A DNA stretch of 64,000 nucleotides from Protula sp. h YS-2021 (GCA_949752745.1 OX457032.1:10915543-10979542); one strand, 5' to 3'; shown: positions 11,153-22,774, counted from the stretch's first letter. The notes: generated from the sequence alone by a model not told the origin. Numbers and translations: made by a program.

Positions 11153-14100
11153 CTAATTGTGTACAGTAATAATCATACATTTAATACACGCAAATCAATA
11201 AAATATCTTGAGATTAGGAGCTAAAAATATTTGACGTATCTGCAGCCTCAGCGTCGGTTATTTAACTGCGGTGGAAGGTACAAATGCCAGAATGAAGTTA
11301 GTATTTAATCAGCTATTAAACCTTTGCTGCGGAGGCTTTGCAGTCAAAACGGTTTTAGGGATAAAAACATTGTACTTATGGGAGGGGCTTGCAACCTCTG
11401 AATAACACCCCTTTATTCCCCGAAGTTACCATAAATCACTAAAATTATTAGTTATATCTTCAATTCAGCAGAGTATGGGTTATATATTGGCATATCTACA
11501 ATCTGATATATAATAGTAATATAAAGCTGTGGTATAGCCATCTCACTTGATAGGCGTACAGCACTTAAGATAAGCGACGAGGGCGAGAGCGGCCAGGAAA
11601 ATGAAGACCAGTAAGCCGACGCCGATGAACACAATGAGCCTCACAGTCTTATCGTCATCATCATTGTCCTCCTTTTTCCCGTCTGCTATTGTAACATATA
11701 AGTGCTTTATCCTACTCCTTAAACATCTTAAAACAACTACTATCATGAGAAAGTAAATAATATATACGTGTTACTGTTATCTTGAGGGAACTACATATAA
11801 GTCGGTTGTTTCTACTTCAGATTGTGAAGAAATTTGAAGAAATCTGATGTGCTCTCAGTCTACTGTAAAGTTGATGTATACAGACCCGATTATCTTTCTT
11901 TCAATTTTTGGCAACATTTAGAAACAAGATACCTGTGCAGCCAGGCGTGAAGCCATTAGAGGAGGAGAGGCCGTCTGCACATTCTGATTCAGATCCTAAA
12001 AAAAACATAATTAAAAACAAAGTGTTTAGATTGTCAGGAATATAGCATGTTTTTCTTTAACTAAGTATTCTGTGCAACGAATGATATAATGAGGCCGTCT
12101 GCACATTCTGATTCAGATCCTAAAAAAGAACATCATTAAAAACAAAGTGTTTAGATTGTCAGGAATATAGCATATTTTTCTTTAACTAAGTATTCTGTGC
12201 AACGAATGATATAAGCACTATCGATATAAAAATAGGTGAAAAGATTATATTATGGTTACATGGATGGAAACTGTGCCATTTACTTAAAATATAATATTTA
12301 GAAGTGCTTTAGAAGAAACAATTTTACATTTCATTCAAGCAGTTTATTACTCAAACCTAGCAGAATAATTACTCAAACCTAGTGGATTCTTTTTGCTATT
12401 TTGAAATTTGCTCTTTCTTTGTTTTTGTTTTTTTTTCATTGATTTTAGCTGAAATTCTCAAACATTAGTTTTGAAGGAGGACTATTTGGTTTTAAGATAA
12501 CAGGTGCATAAAATGGCAATACCAAGCATTAAAAACCTTCTTTTAAATTTTACACAATAAATTGTGTTTAAAATATTCACCGAAGCAGTATCTGTCGTGT
12601 GCGTTATGAGTGGCGGACAAGCAGTAGACGTAGAAGCCGCCACAGTCTTTGACCATCACTGTATAATTCCTAGCGCAGTCATCATCGAGAAACGACGCGC
12701 ATGCCAAGTACTCGTCTATGCCGTTCGAGTTCATGGCCACAATGCCTAGAATATAAACACGCATGCGCTTTCCACAGCTTCTTGTATTTAGTGACTTGCT
12801 ATGCGCATTGTTGGTTATATTGTTGCAAGACAAAAATTTGTTTTTATTTTTCAAATATAAACAGATATAAAAAGTTATAGAAAGTTGAAGAGCAAAATCC
12901 AAAAATGGCCACATTTTGTACAATACATTATACACTGCTTATAAAGAAATAATTTTGATATTCTCTTCAAAATAAAGTCCAGAAAGTTTTAATTATTAGA
13001 AATAATATAAAGTGCATTAGTTCAGTGAAGTTGATCTTGCAATTGCCAAACATTACGTTTGCATTTCTGATTTGAAATGAACCAAGTAGGCCTTAAGTAT
13101 TCAAAGTGGACATCAGTTACGTGCCAATAAATTCTAAGGTAGACATCTCTCAAATAAAAACTGTCTTTCAAAATAACATTAAAATAGTTTGGCGTTTGAG
13201 ATACCTAACATCATAGCGCTTTCATTTCAAACCAGATAGGACTTACAACTAGACCATCCTTATTTATAATGGCTTATAATTGATATACTCACCAATCAAC
13301 CATATAGGTGCGTATGCATTACATTGACCGGTTCGTGGAGCTATCATAGGCATAGCGGCACCAGCAGCACCGACAGAACGGTACCAATGTGTTTCCAAGG
13401 CGCTGTCGTTACTTGGCAACGCATGCACGTGATAGCTAGTACTGCGTGTGGGGTCGTCCAGTTGTACATACACATCGCTGCTACAAGCATTGCCACTTGT
13501 CCAACAGTTGAGGTGACTGTGTGTAACCATATCTATAAATATGTAACAGATGAGACAATGAAAGAAAACAATATATCACATGCAAATGGGCATCCATTTC
13601 AAGTCAGAAGCTGTTCCTGGCAAAATATCACGTACAAATGGACATCTATTTCACAGCCAGACGTAGTTTCTGACAAAATATCACGTGTAAATGGACATCC
13701 ATTTCACAATCAGAGGCCGTTCCTGGGAAAATATCACGTGCAAATGGACATACATTTCATAGCCAGAAGCCGTTCCTGACAAAATATCAGGTGTAAATGG
13801 ACATCCATATCACGTGCAAATATATATCCTTTCACAGCAAGAAGCCGTTCCTGACAAAATATCAGGTGTAAAAAGACATCCATATCACGTGCAAATATAC
13901 ATCCTTTCACAGCAAGAAGCCGTTCCTGACAAAATATCAGGTGCAAATAGACATACATTTCACAATCTGAAGCCGTTCCTGGTAAACAAAACTGAATGTA
14001 ATGCACATAAAATTATTCAATGAATAAACTCCATGTCGTAGTAAGGGCGTCATGATGTATTGATTATTTCTGGAGGAAGAGTTTTTACTTTAGTATGTAA

Positions 14101-16863
14101 ATACTAAATTCGGATGATGTTAAGATTATTTACAGTTGTGCGCTAAGTCAGCATATAAAATTACCATTGGTTGTTTGTTCTGTACCGATCGTGCTAGTTG
14201 TTTCGCTTTCATCTGCAATAGAAATATTATCTAATAATAGGATAAGGCCAGCTGCTTAATCACAACCTCAGGTCTAATAAGTGTGAAGATAATAAAGTCA
14301 GTTTTCTCAACGAACTACCAATAAAATCCGGAAAAAAAATAAGTAAAAAAGTAAATGTAAAGAATAAAAAGCTGATTCTCTAGGAAGGAATTTTTGAGTT
14401 TGCTGCACATACCTTCAATCAACTGGGATGCAGCAGATTGACCAGACGTCGTTGCATTTAGATCTATGAAAAGATCAATGATCAATGCAAACTGATATAG
14501 ATATCTTAACACATAATTAAATTATGTTTATGTTTATCTATCTTTGTCTGGATTAAATTTGAAATTTAGGGTTTTTTGTCTGTCGTCCAGGAATGACTTC
14601 ATCATTCTAATAAACGCAGGATACATAAAAGACTGTATATGTAATATATAAAATACATATATCGTTGCGTTATGTTGGCATAATAACCAATATAATACAT
14701 AAAATAGAATTAAATTTTAAAATATCCGCATTTATAATTATTCGAGAAGAAATCTAACCTCAGGATTAGATCAATTAAAAAGAATGGACCGCTGCAATAT
14801 GTCTGATATGCTTTGTACAGTTGATTAGTACAATGTACAGTTCAGATAAACTAAAACTTTACAGAATGAGCGCTGTTGGCTAAATATCTAAATGTAAAAA
14901 GATGCTGGAAATTTTGCGACAGAAATATATATCTGGAGGAAAGAAAGGACGATACTGGGTAGTTAAAATGGCATAAGGTTGTCCAAGTGCCCTCGTAGTG
15001 TCTTGGTTTATTAGACTGATAAAGCTGTTTTCATAAGTGACTCTGTCACAGATCTACTCACCAATAGCTGTCATCATTTGAACAGCCTCTGTTTTAAGTA
15101 AATTAGTGCAAAGGTAACATGTTCATGCAGGTAGTCGATATTCATTTGCTTAATAGCTTTATGCCTCTAATTACAAATTGTGCATAATTCACTACTACAA
15201 CTGGCTTGCCATGGCAAGATAATTCTTAATTAAACCGATGGCCCTGCCAGATTTTACTGAAATGAATAAATACTTAATATTAGTAACGCTAAACCCATAT
15301 GAACTGAAAATGTGCTGATAACGTAATGCACATTTATGTCACACAATTAGATTATTAGTGAAAAAAATATGTTAGAACACGAATATGAAATCCTCAATAT
15401 TGTTCTTTGAAAAGCTAAAAAGTTGTTTCACACCTGTACAGTTTGGAGTGAAGCCAGTCGGTGATGTCTGCCCTTCGGCACACGCAACTTCCGTACCTAA
15501 TTAATAGTGATATGGAATATGTGATCCAGCTCATTCAACCCAGTGGATGTTATGTTTAAATGAGCTCCAGTGTGTTAAATGAAAGAGAAGAGTTGCAATT
15601 ATTGAATCTGGCGTTTCAAGTCATTAATTCTTAATGGTCAACGAGGAAAATTTAAAGAGCAAAATATTCTCAACAAATCCTGAACGAATGCTGAATAATT
15701 TTTGCTATGTTTAAATGCATAACGAAATAGCAATAGAGCTATAGAAATCCATATTATGTTTGCACAGAATTCAAGGAACAGCGTACTCAAATGGATGCAT
15801 TCGGTGTAACAGAAAATTACTTCTTTTTTCCTCAATTTCTTACAATATACATATCTACCCATGCAAAAACGATCATAAGCATCAACTGTAGGCATGAGGC
15901 AAAACACATTGAAGTCGTCACAGTTCTTGACCTTGACCGAGTACTGTCTGATACAAGTATTGTTAAGATAAGACGCACAGGCCGTCAAAGACACTATACC
16001 GTGCGACGCATTCGGCAGACTTCCTGTAATTTTACCAAAACACATATGCTTTCATTTTGCTTTTCCCATTTTGTTGATTAATTTACAGACATATTCAACA
16101 AGGGTTTCTAATATAACTTGAGAAGGGTGCAAAAGACAAACAAATAAAGTGCCACAGTTACAAGAAAAAATTTGCACATTTTAATTATCTGTCTGGTCTA
16201 TTTTATTAATTTTAATCAGGGTGGGAAGAGAGATAAATGTGAGAGTTTGAAATCGTTTTTATTCTTGAGCTAAAGAAAATGCATATCTTCAATATTAAAT
16301 ATAAATTTTATGTGTCCCTGTCTTATGTCTTTTTAAATATTATCAAATGGCCGACATTTGTAATTTCCTTGATTTAATTTAACCTGCTGGTTGTCACGTT
16401 GATCGTTACTAGAGTCATGTTTTGCTAAAACTTGATACGTTGCTTCAACCATCCATCCGCTTTTAAACAAAAAAATCTCAGAAAACCTCGGGGTTGTGCG
16501 CTGAACGCGTGTAATAGAGCAGGTGTTTGGGAGCTTTTCTATGCGAGTTCTAAGTGCACATACCATTAAGCCAAATTGGGGCGTAGGCGTTGCACTGTCC
16601 CGTGAATATCGGCCACGTAGGCATATCTCCACCGGCACCACTTACGGAGCGGTACCAGTTCAAAGACAAAGCGTAGTCAGACTCATTGGTTGAATTCATT
16701 AAAACATAGTTTGCGCTGCGACTTGGTTCATCAAGGTCTACGTACACAGAACCGTTGCATGGGTCGACATTCTCTAAGCATTCTGTGGGCCTACAGTATC
16801 CAAACCTTATCCAAGCAATAGCTATCAATATAAAAACACACACTTCTAGTTTTAGCTTCAAAA
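10954..16863 (-). CDS. Type I membrane protein with two D8C-like modules (11 exons)
   Basis: Exons in transcript order: 16863-16564, 16023-15859, 15496-15434, 15088-15062, 14463-14413, 14212-14165, 13532-13293, 12745-12581, 11995-11933, 11682-11547, 11152-10954. All have GT/AG borders. Every intron is phase 1 except the last (phase 2), and the joined frame stays open for about 484 residues. Each D8C module has eight cysteines at nearly identical spacing (C28, 35, 90, 115, 123, 134, 141, 153; and C227, 234, 288, 313, 321, 332, 339, 351). Both have the family words LDEP/LDDP-x-RS, WYRS, AP-I-WL and GIVS/GIVA. D8C is the extracellular module of uromodulin, GP2 and OIT3 relatives. The transmembrane helix is about residues 389-412 and the 72-residue tail is Ser/Thr-rich. 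No ZP domain or GPI signal is present. A pattern-recognition or adhesion role is only inferred. No in-frame ATG exists in the first exon, so the true start lies in an upstream exon. Confidence 0.75.
11547..11682 (-). CDS. D8C gene exon J: transmembrane exon
   Basis: 136 nt, phase 1 in, phase 2 out. It has an acidic juxtamembrane stretch (KKEDNDDDDK) and then a ~24-residue hydrophobic helix (LIVFIGVGLLVFIFLAALAL), followed by YLKCC, a possible palmitoylation site. The donor ATCAA|GTGAGA is strong. Reading through it would stop at once (TGA), giving an isoform without a long tail. Confidence 0.72.
11933..11995 (-). CDS. D8C gene exon I: small two-cysteine module, copy 2
   Basis: 63 nt encoding SESECADGLSSSNGFTPGCT, a clear paralogue of exon C. 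The acceptor is TTTTTTTTAG. The first 29 nt and the acceptor are duplicated 124 bases upstream in the transcript (see 11967-12213). Confidence 0.68.
11967..12213. repeat. 124-bp tandem duplication across an exon I border
   Basis: Copies 11967-12090 and 12091-12213 are nearly identical. Copy 1 contains the 5' (transcript-sense) part of exon I and its acceptor. Copy 2 repeats the acceptor and 29 coding bases (12091-12119) and then breaks off. It is recent, judged by very few differences. Confidence 0.9.
12581..12745 (-). CDS. D8C gene exon H: second half of module 2
   Basis: 165 nt, exactly the length of exon B, acceptor TATTCTAG, donor TTCG|GTGAAT. Encodes GIVAMNSNG, ACASFLDDDC, VKDCGGFYVYC and DRYCFG. 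All cysteine spacings match exon B (8, 11, 7, 12). Confidence 0.75.
13293..13532 (-). CDS. D8C gene exon G: first half of module 2
   Basis: 240 nt, phase 1 at both ends, acceptor ATTTATAG, donor ATTG|GTGAGT. Encodes C227 and C234 (spacing 7, as in module 1), VQLDDPTRS, HWYRSVGAAG and QCNAYAPIWLI. It lacks a signal peptide and its frame joins exon F, which argues for one gene rather than two tandem genes. Confidence 0.73.
13573..13990. repeat. 53-bp minisatellite in the D8C gene intron
   Basis: Units start at about 13573, 13625, 13678, 13731 and 13784 (period 53), each ATATCACGTG, CAAATGGACATCCATTTCA, then a GAAGCCGTTCCTG word. The right part has a shortened compound unit of about 75 bases repeated twice. 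Four copies contain the palindromic E-box CACGTG. Confidence 0.9.
14165..14212 (-). CDS. D8C gene exon F: Ser/Thr linker exon
   Basis: 48 nt, phase 1 at both ends, acceptor TATTGCAG, donor AATG|GTAATT. Encodes D-ESETTSTIGTEQTTN, a typical O-glycosylated stalk-like spacer joining the two D8C modules. Confidence 0.6.
14413..14463 (-). CDS. D8C gene exon E: linker exon
   Basis: 51 nt, phase 1 at both ends, acceptor TTTTCATAG, donor GAAG|GTATGT. Encodes D-LNATTSGQSAASQLIE, a Ser/Thr/Ala-rich spacer with an NAT glycosylation sequon. Confidence 0.58.
15062..15088 (-). CDS. D8C gene exon D: 27-nt micro-exon
   Basis: Predicted from phase-compatible splice sites only (ACTTAAAACAG before, ATTG|GTGAGT after). 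Encodes E-AVQMMTAI. The donor is strong and the acceptor tract is weak. Skipping it keeps the frame. Confidence 0.45.
15434..15496 (-). CDS. D8C gene exon C: small two-cysteine module, copy 1
   Basis: 63-nt symmetric exon encoding TEVACAEGQTSPTGFTPNCT. Acceptor TTAATTAG, donor ACAG|GTGTGA. The shape C-x-E/D-G...GF-x-P-x-C is repeated in exon I (11933-11995), which has the same length. It looks like a minimal EGF-like or linker loop, but no named domain can be claimed. Confidence 0.65.
15859..16023 (-). CDS. D8C gene exon B: second half of module 1
   Basis: 165 nt, phase 1 at both ends. The acceptor AATTACAG is good; the donor is ATGG|GTAGAT. It encodes SLPNASHGIVSLTACASY and four further cysteines ending DRFCMG. 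N-x-S/T glycosylation sequons are visible (NAS, NNT). Compared with vertebrate uromodulin-type domains, the CC pair is reduced to one cysteine and a new cysteine appears in the VFC word. Confidence 0.75.
16564..16863 (-). CDS. D8C gene exon A: leader and first half of module 1
   Basis: The frame is open from an upstream TAG. A plausible phase 1 acceptor (TATTCCAG) lies at 16867-16864. It encodes a hydrophobic leader (VCVFILIAIAW) and then DLDEPSRS, LNWYRS and QCNAYAPIWLN. The donor is AATG|GTATGT. The only initiator-like codon here is TTG, so this is probably not the first coding exon. The 3' border falls right after WLN(G), the same place as in module 2. Confidence 0.68.
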
Positions 16864-19800
16864 CTGGAATACTATTCAGTTTAATATCTTGTTTATTGGT
16901 TAAAGCAAGTTTATGTTCTTTCTACAAAAATTTAACCCATTTTTTATGAGACCCTCATTAATTTAAACAAACTCTTGAGCCACAGAAATAACTTTCAGTT
17001 CTAATAATCTTTTAATGAAAATTAACATAACTGCAATGTAACCCATATAAGCGATTTTATTGTCCTCGAAAAGCGATATACATATTTTGAGTTACCAAAA
17101 AATAATCAAAGTTCTTGCCTGATAACAGCAATGGCGTTAATCTTAACATATTTTGATAATATGCACAAATGTGCCCAAGATCTCTATAGCTGATTGGAAA
17201 TGTTTGCTTAAAGATCATATATACTCCCCATATATATCACTAGGCATTGATTTAATTACATGCGTATCTAAAAACATTATTTATATTTAATGACCTGTGT
17301 TTTAGGGATTATCACTAAGATTTGTTTCACATACCACTTGAACAAACTACACAGACTAATCTGGAAATAATAGATATGACATATATAATTTATATGTTTT
17401 TCTAAAGGCTTTTCCAGGAATTCTTAATGCTGAAAGTTGACGTCAGCTAATGTAAATGAAGCAGATAAGTGTTGTAGAATCAAAAACGTTAAAATCCTTC
17501 GAGCCTAGATACAACTCAAGTGCAGCTGAATATTTCGGCATATAAGTTTCACCACCTAGTTATATTCTTTTTAATACTTAAATTTGTTATAAACGTTGTG
17601 TTGGTTAATTAAACGCGTCTCGATTGCAATTCATTAAAGTAAATTCCGATTACGAAGCAAAGCAAGTTATATAAGAATTTGGTAATTTGAGAAAGTTATA
17701 ATTTGAACTAAATTGAAACATCAGGCCCGTAGAAAGACAACCAAATCATGAAGCTGAATATTATTGATTTAAGTGTGTTCTGGAACAGCCTGTACAAAAG
17801 GCACGCTGTTGAATTTTCAACTTTGACAGTGTAATATCTATTTCGATTTATTATTTATGGGAAATTAATTAACATTTTGTAACGTTGTAGTGTTTGCTTA
17901 ACAGTATCCAAAGCGATTTCTAATCACGACATTTATTTAGTTCTTGAAATTTTCACCACACTATGTATGCTGTGTGTATTCCAAAAGGTTCACTATCTTT
18001 TAACTCAAAGATGAAAATAAATTTAAATAAGTGAATACCAAACAGAGAATTACACAAAATATTAAAATTTCTAAAATAAACAATACCGGCAGGTGATCTT
18101 AATTAAAAGAGAGCTTTTCCTTGATGGGTTTCTGATGACAGTAATAGACATCGTAAGCACTTTTATTGGCATCTGAAGTTTGGGTACATGTGTACGTTGT
18201 AACATAACGGTGCAGCTATGACAAAGGCATAGAAAGTAGCACGTATCATAAAACATATGATATAAGTACGTAACAGCTTTTGCCATTTCTAATGTAACCA
18301 GCGGATCTAAACAATTTAAGCAATTTTTATATTAGTGAAATTTCATCTTACTTGGGCCAAGAGGAATAATATTCTATACTGTAACTCATACACCCACATA
18401 GACGTTCGTGAAGGAAGTTCTTTCTAAAAGATAGTCCTGTGTGGCAGTTTTCTCCTTAAAGAATCTCTTCAATGTAGCAAAGAAATCGTAATTCCTTTCA
18501 GTTTTAATCCACTCTCGAAGAGCCATCACTTAACGGATAGAAGCGATGGCCTCCTGATTTCATTTCCGTAATGGAATTGCCTAAGGGAAAACTGATCATT
18601 CAGTAATGGTGAGCGCGGGTGGCCATTAGATAAGGCAGGCACAGAGGTGTAGAGCGCCCTCAGTTGTTCCTTAGTGTGCCATACAGCAGCTAGCCCTGCC
18701 CGAGGCCTTACATGTAAAATGTGGACCACAGAACAATCAAAGAGTTCCACAGCTTACCATTCACATAGTAAAATATGAAGTTAATTCAGATATTTTTAAT
18801 ACAAATCTGTCACTAATGCTGAATATGCTACAAGTGCCCTGTCTTTATGTAACGCATATTGGTAGTATATATTGAAATTATATATTGAAAGTATTTATTT
18901 GAATAAGCAACATAGGAGAAATCAACTTATAAAATAACCATTTAAAGCTTTCGAAATCAACAGAAGTCTGAAATCAAGGATATTGTATGTGGCCTAATGT
19001 AAATTTAAAATAGTATACAGCTGCTCCTTTTTGAAAAGTCAAAGTATGCATCATAGGAATAACAGAAGAACGAAGATCACATTTGGTAATTAAATAGCTT
19101 GTATGTAATTAAATTACGACATGATGAAGCAGACTCTCTGCTTCATTTACTATTCTAACAGTTTTCTTGAACATAAATAACATATTTAGATAATTAACCC
19201 TCAACGTGTTTGCTGTAAGTCATCACAGAGTAACACTTAGCCAGTCTTACTTACACTTAATGCGAGATCAGACGTACACTTAATGCATTATACAATGTGT
19301 TATTAGTTCAAAATAAATTTATGTCTTAATTGCATACAAATACCCTGCTTTGGATAATAAAACATAAGAAAACACAAGCTGAGTGTTTTTGTTGCCACGA
19401 AAATCAAAATATACAACAGTATATGTTATATTTTATTACCATGAGAGCTTTCTCTTTTACACCTGAAGATTACACCGTAGGAGGTGATTTGTTTATATTT
19501 GTTAAACAAAAAAAGGAATGTGGCACCAAAGCTAGGCTACATAGGAGACGGGATGCTCTTCACCTCAAGACGACTATCTTTAGACTCATTTATCACTTTT
19601 CTTCATTAAGAATCATGCAAGGGAGTGATATAATAGAAATAAGGTGTGATTACTGCTTCTATTCATGTAGCTGCCATGTGCTGTGAGCTCTGAGAGCCAT
19701 CTCAGGACATTAATTAGTATCGATACACGCCATTATAGGCACGTAACACAAGTGCCCTCTTATTTCTCATATTTGGCATATAATTGTAACGGACAGCGCC

Positions 19801-20933
19801 TGGCAACCAGTTCTGTTCTATTATTATTTGAGGGTAGATGGAATTTACGATTGGTTAACCATCATATTCTTGCCCAATAACTTTGTACATATTTGATGGA
19901 ACTTCTTATGAATAGCACAATAATGTATATATCAAAGTCGCTTAAATTCTGGTATGTAATGTATTTGATAATTATATATTGAAATAAGTAATTCACAAAT
20001 GCTTTACCAGCAGGACTATTTGGTCAGTCACTGAAAGTTTTTTCTTCTACATAGAAGTAAGTGCACCTCTGAGCTGGATCATAAATTAAGATAAGACTGA
20101 TTACGACAACAGTTCTAAAGTCTGATCTTTTACATTTTACTCAGATACATCAACCTAAAAACCCTTTTCCAGTCCCTGCTTGCTACGCGCATGTGTTGTA
20201 TGTATGAATGATCTCTAGAAGGGTGTGCTCGGAGAGTGGCACAATGACGTCAAAAGAAGCCTGTCTATACACCTGCGGCCCTTTTCCATTAGAGATAAAT
20301 ATTGGTAGCAACCATTGCATGGTATTTTTATACATAGACTATAGTGTTGGAGGAGTGTGAAGAAGTTCGGATGATATTGCCTTTTTATCTTCTGATTTTT
20401 TAAATAAAAAATTGAAATAACACACACATAGAATAGCTGCTCTTCAAAACTTTTTACTTGATGAGTCGTCTCATAAATTTTTCAGCTATTGGCTATGCAC
20501 ATTTTTGTCATTAAAGTTTGGAAAGGGTAGCGATTCCAGAAAGCATAATATGGAAATTCTGCTTTTTATAATCTTATGATGTTTCTATTCAAAGCAAGAA
20601 CAAGGCAACATTTCAATTAAATCATATCAGAAATTATTTTAAAGTCATTTTTTGGGTACAACCATTTTAATCCTTCTGATTTCATTTGTTTTTTGTTGAA
20701 ACCGGAAATACTAATTACATAATTCAAATGTATTCTTCAACATAAATGCAAATAAACATTTTTCTTGAATTAGACTAACCAAATAAAGCTAGGTAAAAAT
20801 ATCCATGTTTGTATTTGACATAAGCATGGACAATTGCAATATCTTCTATAAAATTACGGTAAAATACTAAATAGGCAAGAAGATTTCAATTTATGCCAGT
20901 TAAAACTGTAATTGAGGTGGTAGACTGCAAAAA
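16864..20933. other. Intergenic / upstream of the D8C gene
   Basis: AT-rich sequence with no tandem array. It must contain the missing 5' exon(s) and promoter of the D8C gene, but none could be chosen. A more GC-rich block at about 18525-18740 has a 74-codon minus frame without a recognisable domain. 19330-19686 has an open frame with no support. Confidence 0.4.
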
Positions 20934-21118
20934 TATATAGATGTATAGACACATAGATACATGTACAGACATAAATACATAGACGCATAAATAGATAGAA
21001 AGACATAGACATAGATACACAGACATATAGATACATAGACAGATATAAATACAGAGATTGGCAAATACATAGAAAGACATAGATACATAGACACATAGAT
21101 ATATAGACAGACATATAC
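20934..21118. repeat. ATAGACACATAGATAC-type simple repeat
   Basis: Interwoven tetranucleotide words ATAG, ACAT, AGAC over 185 bases. All three minus-strand frames are open and read as Tyr/Cys/Leu/Ser repeats. This is a repeat artefact. Confidence 0.9.
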
Positions 21119-22393
21119 ATTGTAATTTACTTGTATTAAATATCCTTATTTGCATTAAATTTGCATTAAAGAAATTTTTTATTTAGTACTGCTAAGATTT
21201 GATTAGCAGCAAACCTTATTTAGGTACAAAACCTACTGGGTGAAAATAAAGGTTAATTAAATAAAACTTAATTGGTATTTCTTGTATTTTTTTGCTAATC
21301 AATAAGTGCATTGCCTAACAAAATTGCTTGTTTTACTTGCCTATTTCTAGTCTCGAGATTTCTGAACAGAAAACATAATTGGCTGCACAATGATACGTGC
21401 TTCAAATTGGACGCTCATGACAAATCTCAAAACGAGATACATATCAATCGTTCTTTTTGTACGATCAACAGAAAGTTGCTTTTTCTCTGTGTATCTGTAG
21501 ATCAATACGTACTTAGTAAATATGGAGTGTTAACTTAGGCACAGTTCTACTTATTAACAATACCAAATGTTCTTAAAAATCTGGCTGTAACTTAATTATG
21601 CCTAAAATATAACAGGAATCATTGCAGAGAAATATATTTATACTTATAATAAAACACTGAATTGGAATTCAATTGGAATTAAAAGTGGAATTGCAACAGT
21701 TTTAAAAGCAGGTGTATGCAACAAAACTTGCTCAGTTCTTGTCAGGATGTAGCACCTACGCTTGCGGTACCATTTCATCCGTTTAGCACCCAAGTTTGTG
21801 TTGGCATGGCACCTTCTTGGGGCTCACGTTTTTCTTAGCATGGCATCCGCTTAGCACCCACTCTTTTGTCTCACTCAGCGTGGAGAGGTCCATGTGTGTA
21901 CTGTTTTGTCTCATTCAGTGTGATAAGGCCCGTGTGAATATTTGTATGGACCACTCACTCGAGACATAAGCTTGTAGCCGTTATCAAATTCGGTGAGACA
22001 GATTATTTTAGTGTTTTATTTGAGACCATGCCCGTGAGCGCTGACGTATTTCCTTCAAATGAAAAGAAATATAATTGTCACGATTTAATCAGCTAAACCC
22101 AGAATATCTCTTACTCACAAAAAAGAAGAAACTGCAAATAATGTTTATGTTGCAACTTCTTATTTTTTTATTTCAAGAAGGTTGGAGTTTCTTTCAATTT
22201 TAAGCGGCATACTGGAGTTGTGGCTGTTTTGATAGCGTTCACTTATCACATGGTAACTAATATAAGTGTTTATTTTTATCGCATTTTAAAAAGTTGCTTT
22301 ACGTTCAATGCTCGTTCAAGTAGCCACGACACGAATGTAAAATACATCGAAACTTCAAAAGAAATTGACACCTGTTGAATGAATTAACATTTT
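21119..22393. other. Intergenic, nothing recognised
   Basis: AT-rich. A loosely repetitive patch at about 21735-21930 carries TTAGCACCCA and TTTTGTCTCA(C/T)TCAG words twice each. No gene was seen. Confidence 0.45.
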
Positions 22394-22478
22394 TTAAATT
22401 GACAGTTGTTAAACTGACTGTTGTTAAATTGACCGTTGTTAAATTTGCCGTTGTTAAATTTACAGTTGTTAAATTGTT
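22394..22478. repeat. 15-bp tandem repeat
   Basis: Five to six units of AAATTGACCGTTGTT with single-base variants. Confidence 0.9.
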
Positions 22479-22660
22479 AAATAATTTTCTACTATTGCTC
22501 TCCTTGACCTAATAAACACAAAATCCTAAATTACATAATATTACCAAGTCATCTTGTAAACAAGAACAATGTCTAGTTTGCATTACTTTAAATATGGTTT
22601 TATTTAATTTTGGACTCAATTCTCTTCAGCAATGCATCTGCGTAGTCAGGACTGAGAACC

Positions 22661-22774
22661 CATATTTTACATATTAGAACACATATTATTCATCTCAGAA
22701 CACATATTATACATCTTAGAACATATACTATGCATTTTAGAAAACATATTATTCATCCTAAAACACATATTAAT
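22661..22774. repeat. ~28-bp degenerate tandem repeat
   Basis: About four units of ACACATATTATTCATCTTAG with variable ends. Confidence 0.8.

Noticed and set aside
12564..12749. Plus-strand frame opposite exon H
   Set aside because: It is antisense to a well-supported D8C exon. The same applies to 13324-13779, 15791-16081 and the 16333-16641 minus frame.
12543..16863. Two separate tandem genes, one per D8C module
   Set aside because: Module 2 has no signal peptide, and its first exon begins with a phase 1 acceptor that joins the linker exons in frame, so one gene is the simpler model.
20854..21155. Tyr/Cys/Leu-rich minus frames resembling a membrane protein
   Set aside because: Three overlapping frames give the same composition from an ATAG/ACAT simple repeat.
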